From contig CAZCIU010000003.1 of the NCBI GenBank assembly GCA_964498765.1, positions 30,276-94,275 of the forward strand: 64,000 bases of DNA, read 5' to 3'. Of the stretch, positions 8,608 to 16,617 are shown one piece after another. How positions within the stretch are numbered: the stretch's first letter is position 1; every line of letters starts with the position of its first letter. The notes below the pieces were generated by a model. The model saw only the letters and a list, made by a program, of their open reading frames with translations. It did not search any database and was not told where the DNA came from. The stretch is from UPXZ01 sp964498765. GTDB lineage: Bacteria; Bacteroidota; Bacteroidia; Bacteroidales; Paludibacteraceae. Made by a program: the position numbers and the translations under genes.

Positions 8608-9927
8608 ATGAAAGAAAATCTTCAGGAAATATCCGATTATATCATTCGTTTCCTTTTGGGAAATGAGAATGCTGAATTTTCCAAACTCGTTGGCTACACA
8701 GCCAATTCGGCGGAATTTTCAATGTATAAAATTGTGATTTTTCCTTCCGATTTTTTTTCAGAAAATGTATTTGGCACTAAGCATTCTATTCCAACTTTGC
8801 CATTGAATACTTGGGAAGCTATTCCTTTGCTTTTCGGAAAGCCGACAGTAGAAATAATAGGTGAAACAACAGTTCTTTACGCCGATATTATCGCATCGTC
8901 TTTTTTTTTAATAAGTCGCTATGAAGAAAGCGTCAACCGTACTGATAGAGATGAACACGGACGTATTCCGGGAAAAAAATCGCTGCCGTTCAGAGCCGGA
9001 TTTTTAACTCGTCCTATCGTGGATGAATACGGTAAAGCATTTCGAAAATTGCTTCTTGAAAATGGGCTGGAAATAGTAGAACCGAAAGCCAATTTTAATA
9101 AAATTTACCTTACACACGATGCCGACCAAGTGGCTCATTATCGGAATTTCAGAGGAATGGCAGGAGCCATAAGTCGGTTTTTCAAAAATCCTGAGCAAAC
9201 AGTAAAAGCCTTACAAAGCTATTTTGGATGCATTGAGCATGATCCGTGGTTTAGTTTTCCTTGGTTGTTTGATTTAAGTGAAAAGCTAAAATCCGAAAGA
9301 CCGAATTTACCAATTGAAAATATCGTTTTTATCAAACCCGGTGGTGGTAATCTTATGACTGACAGACCACTACACAACATTCAGAGTAACGATTTTTCAA
9401 AGCTATTTAATCTTTGTAGAAAATATAACGCCAAAATTGGGTTTCATCCTTCGTATCAAGCTGCAGAAGAAAAAGAATTAGTTTCTGCGGAGAAAGAAAT
9501 ACTCGAAACCGTAATTGGTGAGAAGGTTTATTATAGCCGAAATCATTTTTTGCGAAGCAGAGAACCTGAAGATTTTCAAACACTTATCAATGCCAGACTT
9601 ACAGATGATTTCACGATGGCATACGCTGATGTAGCCGGATTTAGACTGGGAACCTGCCGTGCTGTGAAGTGGATAAATCCGCAAAATTTGGAACTGACTT
9701 CGCTGACACTTCACGCTACCACAATGATGGACAGCACGTTGAGCGACGAGCGATATATGCAACTGGAAGTTGATGAAGCGTTTGCGTTTGCCAAGAAAAT
9801 GATTGACACCGTTAAAATGCACAATGGCGATTTAGTGTTGCTGTGGCACAATACTTCAGTGGAAAAAAACAACGGTCAGTATCATCGGGATTTGTATAAA
9901 TGGATTATTAACTACCTGAAAAACTGA
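8608..9927 (+). CDS. Polysaccharide deacetylase-like protein with N-terminal DUF7033-type domain
   Basis: A 439-residue protein without signal peptide. About residues 1-150 resemble the N-terminal domain found on Bacteroidetes deacetylase-like proteins. The rest looks like a NodB-fold barrel: LTHDAD (about 168-173) stands where motif 1 (T-x-D-D) is expected, and GFHPSY (about 277-282) where motif 2 is expected. The later LLWHNTS near residue 412 could be motif 5. It may remove acetyl groups from a surface glycan or act on a lipid-linked sugar. The glycosyltransferase gene follows after 3 bp, which supports a role in envelope polysaccharide synthesis. The substrate is unknown, and the active site is not classic in every position. 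Confidence 0.7.
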   Translation: MKENLQEISDYIIRFLLGNENAEFSKLVGYTANSAEFSMYKIVIFPSDFFSENVFGTKHSIPTLPLNTWEAIPLLFGKPTVEIIGETTVLYADIIASSFFLISRYEESVNRTDRDEHGRIPGKKSLPFRAGFLTRPIVDEYGKAFRKLLLENGLEIVEPKANFNKIYLTHDADQVAHYRNFRGMAGAISRFFKNPEQTVKALQSYFGCIEHDPWFSFPWLFDLSEKLKSERPNLPIENIVFIKPGGGNLMTDRPLHNIQSNDFSKLFNLCRKYNAKIGFHPSYQAAEEKELVSAEKEILETVIGEKVYYSRNHFLRSREPEDFQTLINARLTDDFTMAYADVAGFRLGTCRAVKWINPQNLELTSLTLHATTMMDSTLSDERYMQLEVDEAFAFAKKMIDTVKMHNGDLVLLWHNTSVEKNNGQYHRDLYKWIINYLKN

Positions 9928-9930
9928 GAA

Positions 9931-11040
9931 ATGAAACGAGCCATTGTCTGCGTAACGAATGATTTGACAACCGACCAGCGCGTGCGAAAAACCTGTTTAA
10001 CGCTTCAGAAATGTGGTTTTGAAGTACTCGAAACGGGTCGTTTGTTGCCGGACAGTTTGGATTTTAACCCACCCTACGCTACTCGTCGCCCAAAACTTTG
10101 GTTCAGAACCGGTGCCGCTTTTTATGCCGAATACAACATCCGACTATTTTTCTTTCTTCTTTTCGCAAAGTGTGATTTGATTTTCAGCAACGATTTAGAT
10201 ACGCTTCCCGCTTGTTTTTTAGCTTCAAAAATTAGAAATAAAAAACTCATTTATGATACTCACGAGTATTTTACCGAAATGCCTGAATTGGTCAATCGGA
10301 AAAAAGTGCAAAAAATCTGGAAGTTTTTTGAAAAACTAATTTTTCCAAAACTTACGCACATAATTACTGTAAATCAATCCATTGCTGATTTATATAGTGA
10401 GGAATACAACAAAAACATACACATTATACGAAATATTCCGCCAAATTTTACCCCAAATAAAATAAAATCAAGAAATGAGCTTGGCTTGCCGGAAAACAAG
10501 AAAATTTTAATTCTTCAAGGCACCGGAATTAACATTGACCGAGGTGCAGAAGAAGCTGTTTTGGCAATGAAATCCGTTGAAAATGCTGTGTTACTAATAG
10601 TTGGAAGTGGCGATGTGATAGGAAAACTGCAAAATATTGTAGCTCGTGAAAATCTTGCAGACAAAGTTATTTTCAAAGCAAAAATGCCGTTTGAGGAGCT
10701 TCGCCAGCACACGATGAATGCCGATTTAGGCTTAGCTTTGGATAAAGACACCAACCTAAATTATCGTTTTTCGCTACCCAACAAGCTTTTTGATTACATA
10801 CATTCCGGAATTCCGGTCTTGGCGTCCGAGTTGCCCGAAATAAAAAACGTGATTGAGAAATACGAAAGCGGCTTTTTTATCCCCAATCATCATCCTGAAG
10901 AAATTGCTGCGAAAATTAATCGTATTTTTGCAGATGAACTCAATTATCTGAAAGCGAAAGAAAATACCGCACGCGCCAAAGCAGAATTGAACTGGGAAAA
11001 TGAGGAAAAAAAATTAGTGGAGATTTTGAATTCAATCTAA
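9931..11040 (+). CDS. GT4-family glycosyltransferase
   Basis: A 369-residue GT-B fold enzyme. The N-terminal half opens with VCVTNDLTTDQRVRKTCLTL, typical of Bacteroidetes glycosyltransferases of this group, and contains FSNDLDTLPA and IYDTHEYFTE. The C-terminal nucleotide-sugar domain has ILQGTGINIDRGAEEAV, LLIVGSG and NKLFDYIHSGIPVLAS with the acidic E-x7-E region shifted to LPEIKNVIEKYESG. Hydrophobic residues around 70-85 could give peripheral membrane association. It probably adds a sugar to a surface polysaccharide or lipid carrier. It is tightly spaced with the deacetylase-like gene upstream (3 bp) and the barnase gene downstream (11 bp). Confidence 0.88.
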   Translation: MKRAIVCVTNDLTTDQRVRKTCLTLQKCGFEVLETGRLLPDSLDFNPPYATRRPKLWFRTGAAFYAEYNIRLFFFLLFAKCDLIFSNDLDTLPACFLASKIRNKKLIYDTHEYFTEMPELVNRKKVQKIWKFFEKLIFPKLTHIITVNQSIADLYSEEYNKNIHIIRNIPPNFTPNKIKSRNELGLPENKKILILQGTGINIDRGAEEAVLAMKSVENAVLLIVGSGDVIGKLQNIVARENLADKVIFKAKMPFEELRQHTMNADLGLALDKDTNLNYRFSLPNKLFDYIHSGIPVLASELPEIKNVIEKYESGFFIPNHHPEEIAAKINRIFADELNYLKAKENTARAKAELNWENEEKKLVEILNSI

Positions 11041-11051
11041 AATTCACAAAA

Positions 11052-11540
11052 ATGCAAAAGAAAACCTCACGAATAATCATTGCTTTATTACTAGTAATCA
11101 TCGGATTGCTGGTATATTCTCTGTTTTTCAAATCGAGTGACAAAACATCCGATCAAGCAATTAAAAATAAAACTGAAACGGTTGATTTTGAGCAATCAAA
11201 ACCAGCTTCTATCGACGAACTCACAAGCGAAAAAATAGTAGTGCCGCACGTGAAAAAATACAATCAATTGCCTGAATATTATATCACGAAAAAAACAGCG
11301 AGAAATGGAGGTTGGATTGCTTCAGAAGGCAATCTGTGCGATGTATTGCCCGGAAAAGCCATCGGTGGTGACGTGTTCACGAACAGAGAAAAACGACTTC
11401 CCGTAAAAAAAGGGAGAACCTGGTACGAAGCCGACCTAAACTACAACTGCGGCCGCCGAAATGCAGACAGGCTCGTGTTTTCTAACGACGGACTGATTTA
11501 CGTAACCTACGACCATTATAAAACATTTGAAGAAAGATGA
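11052..11540 (+). CDS. Membrane-anchored barnase-family ribonuclease
   Basis: A 162-residue protein with an N-terminal membrane segment (about 8-26), a polar linker, and a barnase-like domain from about residue 73 to the end. All key residues of B. amyloliquefaciens barnase are present at identical spacing: Lys80 (barnase K27), Glu126 (E73), Arg136 (R83), Arg140 (R87) and His155 (H102). It should cleave single-stranded RNA by the usual cyclising mechanism. Two cysteines, Cys96 and Cys133, fall exactly at barnase positions 43 and 80 and could form a disulfide, implying an oxidising compartment. The barstar gene overlaps its stop codon by 4 nt. The anchor lacks a lipobox, so it may be a signal anchor or a cleaved signal. 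Confidence 0.9.
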   Translation: MQKKTSRIIIALLLVIIGLLVYSLFFKSSDKTSDQAIKNKTETVDFEQSKPASIDELTSEKIVVPHVKKYNQLPEYYITKKTARNGGWIASEGNLCDVLPGKAIGGDVFTNREKRLPVKKGRTWYEADLNYNCGRRNADRLVFSNDGLIYVTYDHYKTFEER

Positions 11541-11845
11541 CAAAACACATTTTCGATTTTGAACAAATCAAAACTTACGACGATTTTTATCGTCTGGCGA
11601 TGCTCGAACTGGATTTGCCGGATTATTTTGGAAATAATCTGGATGCGCTTTGGGATAGTGTAACCGGATACATTGAATTACCGGTTGATATTGAATTTAT
11701 CAATCTTTCGCTATCACAATTAGATGAATTTGAGGAACTTCTACTCTTATTCGAAGATGCTGCGATGGATTTGGAAGAAGATGTATTTTTTGAGTTTTCG
11801 CTACGTAAAGAAGACCAGGAACTGTTGATGAATGACGAAGATTAA
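11537..11845 (+). CDS. Barstar-family ribonuclease inhibitor
   Basis: A 102-residue cytosolic protein whose start codon overlaps the barnase stop codon (ATGA). The inhibitory segment LPDYFGNNLDALWD aligns with the barnase-binding helix of barstar, keeping Tyr30, Asp36 and Asp40 (barstar Tyr29, Asp35 and Asp39). These residues plug the ribonuclease active site. The second half is strongly acidic (DEFEELLLLFEDAAMDLEED), as expected for a partner of a basic enzyme. It should protect the cell from its own barnase before export. Translational coupling would keep inhibitor and nuclease in step. Confidence 0.92.
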   Translation: MTKHIFDFEQIKTYDDFYRLAMLELDLPDYFGNNLDALWDSVTGYIELPVDIEFINLSLSQLDEFEELLLLFEDAAMDLEEDVFFEFSLRKEDQELLMNDED

Positions 11846-11892
11846 GAAATCTCAGCCATTTCTATAAAGTTTCAATAAAATCTGCTAGAGCT

Positions 11893-12789
11893 ATGTGGGC
11901 AATCGGAGCTTTTGTCTCGTCATTTTTACTGGGAATTTACAATATTTTCCAAAAAGCATCGCTTAAAGAAAATGCCGTTCTCAGCGTTCTGACAATTTCT
12001 ACGGTTTTAAGTTGCCTCTTTTTTCTGCCCATAATTTTACTTTCTCACAGCGGAATTTTAGCTACAGACAGTTTCTTTTTTGTCCCAAAAGGCAATCTCG
12101 AAGCACATCTTTACGTAGTACTGAAATCCTGTATTGTCTTTTCATCCTGGTTTTTTGGCTACTACGCCATCAAGCATCTTTCTATCACGCTTGTAGGTCC
12201 GGTAAAAGCCACACAGCCCATCCTCACGCTATTTGGTGCCACTTTGCTTTTAGGAGAACGATTGAATATCTACCAATGGATAGGCGTTTCGCTGGCTGTA
12301 CTTTCCTTATTTCTTCTGAGCCGCTCAAGCCAAAGTGAAGGCGTACATTTTCGAAGCAATAAATTTGTTTGGCTGCTATTTTTATCGGTATTTTTCGGAG
12401 CTATCAGTGGACTTTACGATAAATTTCTGATGGGATTTCAAGACCGAATGTTTGTACAAAGTTGGTTTCTACTCTATCAGAGCATTCTCACCGGAATTTT
12501 CTTTCTCATTTTAAGAAAAAACAAAATTTTTGGTGCCACCAAATTTCAATGGCGCTACACCATTCCTTTCATCGCTGTTTTCCTTTCGGCGGCAGATTTA
12601 GTTTATTTCTGGGCATTGAGCCAGGAAGGCGCTATGATTTCCATTGTCTCAATGATTCGCCGCAGCAGCGTGCTGATTAGCTTCTTAGGCGGCGTATTTA
12701 TTTTCAAAGAACAAAATCTAAAATCAAAAGCACTCGATTTGCTACTCATTTTACTCGGGCTATTCTTCCTGTTTATCGGCTCAAAATAA
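11893..12789 (+). CDS. EamA/DMT-superfamily transporter
   Basis: A 298-residue protein with about ten membrane helices and the internal duplication typical of the drug/metabolite transporter superfamily. EamA-type features include VGPVKATQPILTLFGATLLLGERLNIYQWIGV in the first half, given here only by its ends, and SMIRRSSVLISFLGGVFIFKEQN in the second. Relatives export amino acids, nucleobases or other small metabolites; the substrate is not predictable. It begins 47 bp after barstar and may be the last gene of that transcript. Confidence 0.85.
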   Translation: MWAIGAFVSSFLLGIYNIFQKASLKENAVLSVLTISTVLSCLFFLPIILLSHSGILATDSFFFVPKGNLEAHLYVVLKSCIVFSSWFFGYYAIKHLSITLVGPVKATQPILTLFGATLLLGERLNIYQWIGVSLAVLSLFLLSRSSQSEGVHFRSNKFVWLLFLSVFFGAISGLYDKFLMGFQDRMFVQSWFLLYQSILTGIFFLILRKNKIFGATKFQWRYTIPFIAVFLSAADLVYFWALSQEGAMISIVSMIRRSSVLISFLGGVFIFKEQNLKSKALDLLLILLGLFFLFIGSK

Positions 12790-12808
12790 GCACTTTTGAA
12801 GCTTCATT

Positions 12809-12840
12809 TTTGCCTTATTTTACAAATTAGTGTATCTTTG
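12809..12840 (+). promoter_or_regulatory. proS: Promoter for proS
   Basis: TTTG at 12809-12812, a 20-bp spacer, then TATCTTTG at 12833-12840 match both elements of the Bacteroidetes primary sigma factor consensus. The proS ATG is 39 bp further on. Confidence 0.8.
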
Positions 12841-12878
12841 TAATCTTTTAAAAAACAAAGACAGAATTCTAAAATATT

Positions 12879-14363
12879 ATGGCAAAAGTAGAAATAAAAG
12901 AACTCACTTCTCGTGCAGTTGATTACTCGCAGTGGTACAATGATTTAGTGATAAAAGCCGACTTGGCTGAAACTTCCGCAGTGCGTGGATGTATGGTTAT
13001 CAAACCTTACGGATATGCAATCTGGGAAAAAATGCAGGCAGAATTGGACAGAATGTTCAAAGAAACCGGTCATCAGAATGCTTATTTTCCACTTTTTATC
13101 CCGAAATCTTTTCTAAGCAAAGAAGCTGAACACGTGGAAGGTTTTGCAAAAGAATGTGCCGTGGTTACTCACCATCGTTTGAAACAAGATCCGAACGGTC
13201 CCGGGCTAATAGTTGATCCGGAAGCAAAATTGGAAGATGAACTGGTGGTAAGACCAACTTCCGAAACCATCATCTGGAACACTTACAGAAACTGGATTCA
13301 ATCCTATCGTGACCTGCCGATTTTGATTAATCAGTGGGCAAACGTGGTGCGCTGGGAAATGCGTACCCGACTATTTTTGCGTACTGCAGAATTTCTATGG
13401 CAAGAAGGACATACTGCTCACGCAACCGAAGCCGAAGCAATTGAGGAAACCGAAAAAATGTTGCATGTTTACGCAGATTTTGCTGAAAATTTCATGGCAG
13501 TTCCGGTTTGGCGTGGTATCAAATCCGCCAACGAGCGATTTGCCGGAGCCATCGAAACTTACTGTATTGAAGCGCTAATGCAGGATGGAAAAGCGTTGCA
13601 AGCTGGTACTTCGCACTTCTTAGGACAAAATTTTGCAAAAGCATTTGATGTTACTTTTGTAAACAAAGAAAATCAGCCGGAATACGTTTGGGCAACTTCT
13701 TGGGGCGTTTCTACCCGATTGATGGGTGCGCTGATAATGACACACTCAGACGACAACGGACTTGTTTTGCCTCCAAATTTGGCACCGTATCAAGTGGTAA
13801 TTGTGCCAATTTACAGAAACGAAGAGCAATTGGCTGCCATTACCGAAAAAGTAAACGAAATTACAACTAAGCTAAGAGCTTTGGGAATTTCTGTGAAATT
13901 TGATAACAACGACCAGAAAAAACCGGGATGGAAATTTGCCGAATATGAATTAAAAGGCGTTCCTGTTCGTTTGGCAATGGGTGCTCGCGACCTTGAAAAT
14001 GGCACGGTAGAAGTGGCTCGTCGCGATACTTTGACAAAAGAAACTGTTTCCTTGGAAGGAATTGACAGCTATATCCAAGAATTATTGAAGGAAATTCAAG
14101 CTAATATTTTCCAAAAAGCATTGGATTTCAAAAATTCAATGACACGCGAAGTTAATTCGTATGATGATTTCAAAGTTGAAATTGAAAAAGGTGGATTTTT
14201 GCTTTGTCACTGGGACGGCACGCCCGAAACAGAAGAACGCGTGAAAGAAGAAACCAAAGCAACCATTCGTTGCATTCCGCTGGATGGCGATAAAACTCCC
14301 GGAACGTGTATTTTTACCGGAAAACCATCTGCTCAGCGCGTAGTTTTTGCCAGAGCGTACTAA
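12879..14363 (+). CDS. proS: Prolyl-tRNA synthetase, archaeal/eukaryotic type
   Basis: A 494-residue class II aminoacyl-tRNA synthetase that charges tRNA-Pro. The core contains RGCMVIKPYGYAIWE (motif 1 region), RWEMRTRLFLRTAEFLWQEG (motif 2) and GVSTRLMGALIMTHSDDNG (motif 3 region). An anticodon-binding domain follows, and then a C-terminal zinc-like domain ending in FARAY. The terminal Tyr is typical of the ProS type 3 form common in Bacteroidetes, which lacks the inserted editing domain of the E. coli enzyme. Proofreading of Ala-tRNA-Pro would need a free-standing editing protein elsewhere. Confidence 0.96.
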   Translation: MAKVEIKELTSRAVDYSQWYNDLVIKADLAETSAVRGCMVIKPYGYAIWEKMQAELDRMFKETGHQNAYFPLFIPKSFLSKEAEHVEGFAKECAVVTHHRLKQDPNGPGLIVDPEAKLEDELVVRPTSETIIWNTYRNWIQSYRDLPILINQWANVVRWEMRTRLFLRTAEFLWQEGHTAHATEAEAIEETEKMLHVYADFAENFMAVPVWRGIKSANERFAGAIETYCIEALMQDGKALQAGTSHFLGQNFAKAFDVTFVNKENQPEYVWATSWGVSTRLMGALIMTHSDDNGLVLPPNLAPYQVVIVPIYRNEEQLAAITEKVNEITTKLRALGISVKFDNNDQKKPGWKFAEYELKGVPVRLAMGARDLENGTVEVARRDTLTKETVSLEGIDSYIQELLKEIQANIFQKALDFKNSMTREVNSYDDFKVEIEKGGFLLCHWDGTPETEERVKEETKATIRCIPLDGDKTPGTCIFTGKPSAQRVVFARAY

Positions 14364-14463
14364 AATTTGCTACTATCTGAACAAGAGGCGTTTGGATTAT
14401 TTTGAAATAATGCTTATTTTCGTCAACTGACGGATTTTCAAAGGGATTTGCGAAGCAGCGGAT

Positions 14464-15426
14464 ATGAAAAACTTCTTCTACTACAACAAAACTCAACGAA
14501 TAGGAATAATTATTCTGATAGGATTAATATTGTTGTCCATTGCGGCAACGGTATTAATTCCTGTCATTTTTGATAAATCCAAGAGCCAGACGAGCGACAC
14601 CGAATTTTTGCGTGAAGCAGAGAAATTCAGAGCCGGATTAATCGAAAAGGAAAGGCAACAACGCTACGAGCGGGATTTTCAGCCTTTTGTTTATCGGAAT
14701 AATTATTCTTTTCCAAAACGAGCAGAAGAAAAATACGAGCTTTTCGCATTTAATCCAAATACTGCCGATTCGGCTACTTTCGTAAAACTAGGTTTGAAGC
14801 CTTACATTGCCCGTAATATTCTGAAATACAGAGCGAAAGGTGGAGTTTACAGAACGCCGGAAGCATTTCAAAAAGTCTATGGAATTAGTCCTGAAAAATT
14901 TGAGGAACTAAAGCCATACATCCAAATTCCGGAAGAATATCAAGTTACTAAAACCACTCAACGTGAAACTGAAGTTGAAGAGCAACCGAAAAACGAAAGA
15001 AATTTTGTTCAAAAACGGGATGATATTATCGTTGAATTGAATGAAGCCGACACCGCACAATTAAAAGAAATTCGTGGAATTGGCAGTGCGTATGCCCGAC
15101 GAATAGTGAGTTACAGAAATGTCTTGGGCGGATATTACAGCGTGGAGCAAGTGCGAGAAGTGTATGGCATGCGCCCGGAAGCATTCGAGCAGATTAAACA
15201 TTCGCTGACTGCCGACGGTCACCAAATCCGTAAAATAGACATCAATACTGCGAGCATCGAAAGACTGCGAAGCCATCCGTACATCAAATCCTTTCAGAAA
15301 GCAAAAGCGATTTACGAATTTCGACGAAAAAAAGTAAAACTCAATAATATTGATGAACTAAAAGTGCTGGACGAACTGAGCGAAGAAGATTTACGAAAAC
15401 TAACACCCTACTTGGAATTTAAATAA
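14464..15426 (+). CDS. Membrane-anchored protein with three helix-hairpin-helix (ComEA-like) domains
   Basis: A 320-residue protein with one membrane segment (about 13-35) and a basic linker. Three tandem helix-hairpin-helix units follow. The first opens FNPNTADSATFVKLGL (about 96), the second VELNEADTAQLKEIRGIG (about 190) and the third IDINTASIERLRSHPYI (about 258). The second keeps the classical GIGSAYARRIVSYR hairpin. The architecture is that of Bacteroidetes ComEA-like proteins, which would bind DNA at the outer face of the inner membrane. A role in DNA uptake is inferred from ComEA only; no com genes are adjacent. The acetyltransferase gene starts 1 bp after its stop codon. Confidence 0.82.
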   Translation: MKNFFYYNKTQRIGIIILIGLILLSIAATVLIPVIFDKSKSQTSDTEFLREAEKFRAGLIEKERQQRYERDFQPFVYRNNYSFPKRAEEKYELFAFNPNTADSATFVKLGLKPYIARNILKYRAKGGVYRTPEAFQKVYGISPEKFEELKPYIQIPEEYQVTKTTQRETEVEEQPKNERNFVQKRDDIIVELNEADTAQLKEIRGIGSAYARRIVSYRNVLGGYYSVEQVREVYGMRPEAFEQIKHSLTADGHQIRKIDINTASIERLRSHPYIKSFQKAKAIYEFRRKKVKLNNIDELKVLDELSEEDLRKLTPYLEFK

Positions 15427-15427
15427 A

Positions 15428-15946
15428 ATGACATTTTTAGAAGCAGAAAACCTGAAATTACGTGCGCTGGAGCCGGAAGATCTCGAACTTCTCTACCGTT
15501 GGGAAAATGATACGAGCATCTGGAATGCCGGAAATACGCGCGCTCCGTTTTCTCGTTTCCAACTAAAGCAATACCTCTCCCACTCCACATTTGACATTTT
15601 TGAAAACCGCCAATTGCGACTGATGATGGTAGATATGACTGAAAACAAAGTTGTTGGAACGGTCGATTTATTTGATTTCGATATACATCACAGCCGAGTG
15701 GCTTTGGGACTTTTTGTTGCTCCGGAATTTCAGGGAAATGGCTACGCATCACAAAGTTTGAAACTCGTAGAAGATTATGTTTTCAACTTTCTGAAAATTA
15801 ATCAGCTATATGTTCAGATTGCGGAAAGCAACAACTCCAGCCGCAAAATATTCGAAAACAACTACGAATTACACGGAATTTTGAAGAATTGGATCAAAAC
15901 TCCCGACGGATTTGAAGATATTTTTACATATCAGAAATTCAAATAG
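15428..15946 (+). CDS. GNAT-family N-acetyltransferase (RimJ/RimL-like)
   Basis: A 172-residue acetyltransferase. LKLRALEPEDLELLYRWEND is the usual N-terminal strand-helix of RimJ/RimL-type enzymes. The acetyl-CoA loop is FQGNGYASQSL (about residues 101-111), matching Q-x-x-G-x-G/A. The C-terminal VQIAESNNSSRKIFENNYE places the conserved Asn/Ser pair. It transfers an acetyl group to an amine, possibly a protein N-terminus, a small metabolite or a drug; the substrate is unknown. It is translationally close to the helix-hairpin-helix gene upstream (1-bp gap). Confidence 0.88.
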   Translation: MTFLEAENLKLRALEPEDLELLYRWENDTSIWNAGNTRAPFSRFQLKQYLSHSTFDIFENRQLRLMMVDMTENKVVGTVDLFDFDIHHSRVALGLFVAPEFQGNGYASQSLKLVEDYVFNFLKINQLYVQIAESNNSSRKIFENNYELHGILKNWIKTPDGFEDIFTYQKFK

Positions 15947-15968
15947 TGAATTTTTCAAAACAATTGAT

Positions 15969-15976
15969 TACTTTTG
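15969..15976 (+). promoter_or_regulatory. -7 promoter element before the 120-residue gene
   Basis: TACTTTTG matches TAnnTTTG and lies 23 bp before the ATG at 16000. No -33 TTTG was seen. Confidence 0.45.
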
Positions 15977-15999
15977 TTTTTTGAAACGAAAAACACCGC

Positions 16000-16362
16000 A
16001 TGTTCATTTTTGACAACATACTTTTTTCCTCCTTTATACCACAAATTCTGATGTTTTTGGGTATAATTTCCTGTTTTTCTGTTTCATTTTTATCCTCCTA
16101 TCACGAAGCGACAAAACCTGAAATTTCGTATCAGGAAAATTCGATAGCTTATCATTCAGAAGAAATTCATTCCGCAAATGTTTTTCATTTCTCAGAATAT
16201 TTTTCTGTAGAAAACTCGGCAACTCCGGTTGAAGATATCAAACCGCCGATTTATCGAGTTTTGAAAAAAATCGAGTTTACAGTCCTTAATAATTTTATTC
16301 TTCGTAAAGAATTTAAATTCTCTCAATTTTCTCGTCCTCCACCTGCATTTTCTATTTTTTAA
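16000..16362 (+). CDS. Small membrane-anchored protein of unknown function upstream of a TonB receptor
   Basis: A 120-residue protein with one hydrophobic segment (about 8-32), a polar middle part with several His and Glu (SYQENSIAYHSEEIHSANVF, residues about 43-62), and a C-terminal FSQFSRPPPAFSIF. I do not recognise the family. A good promoter element precedes it, it has its own leader, and it lies 255 bp before the TonB-dependent receptor on the same strand. An accessory role in uptake, or a regulatory role, is possible but not shown. Confidence 0.5.
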   Translation: MFIFDNILFSSFIPQILMFLGIISCFSVSFLSSYHEATKPEISYQENSIAYHSEEIHSANVFHFSEYFSVENSATPVEDIKPPIYRVLKKIEFTVLNNFILRKEFKFSQFSRPPPAFSIF

Positions 16363-16403
16363 TAGAAAAACAGTCTCTCAAATTACCATACCTGCATTTT
16401 TCA

Positions 16404-16424
16404 TTTTAATGCGATGCATTAAAA
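16404..16424. promoter_or_regulatory. 21-bp perfect palindrome upstream of the TonB receptor gene
   Basis: TTTTAATGC-GAT-GCATTAAAA has 9-bp arms and a 3-nt centre, 193 bp before the receptor start and 42 bp after the preceding gene. There is no T tract beyond it, so it is more like an operator than a terminator. Size and symmetry would suit a metal-responsive repressor such as Fur, but that is inference. Confidence 0.4.
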
Positions 16425-16617
16425 GAAGCTATTTTATTACTACAATTTTTCAAAACGACTTAATAAATTTAGCTCGTAGATTTAATTTTTGGATTTTATT
16501 TCCAGAAAAAATCTCACTAAGTCCATTTTTTGAATCGTTTGATACAATAATAAATGGCTATAATTCTCCCGAAAAAATCTCGGGCAAATTCTCAAACAAA
16601 AAGAAAATACATAAACA

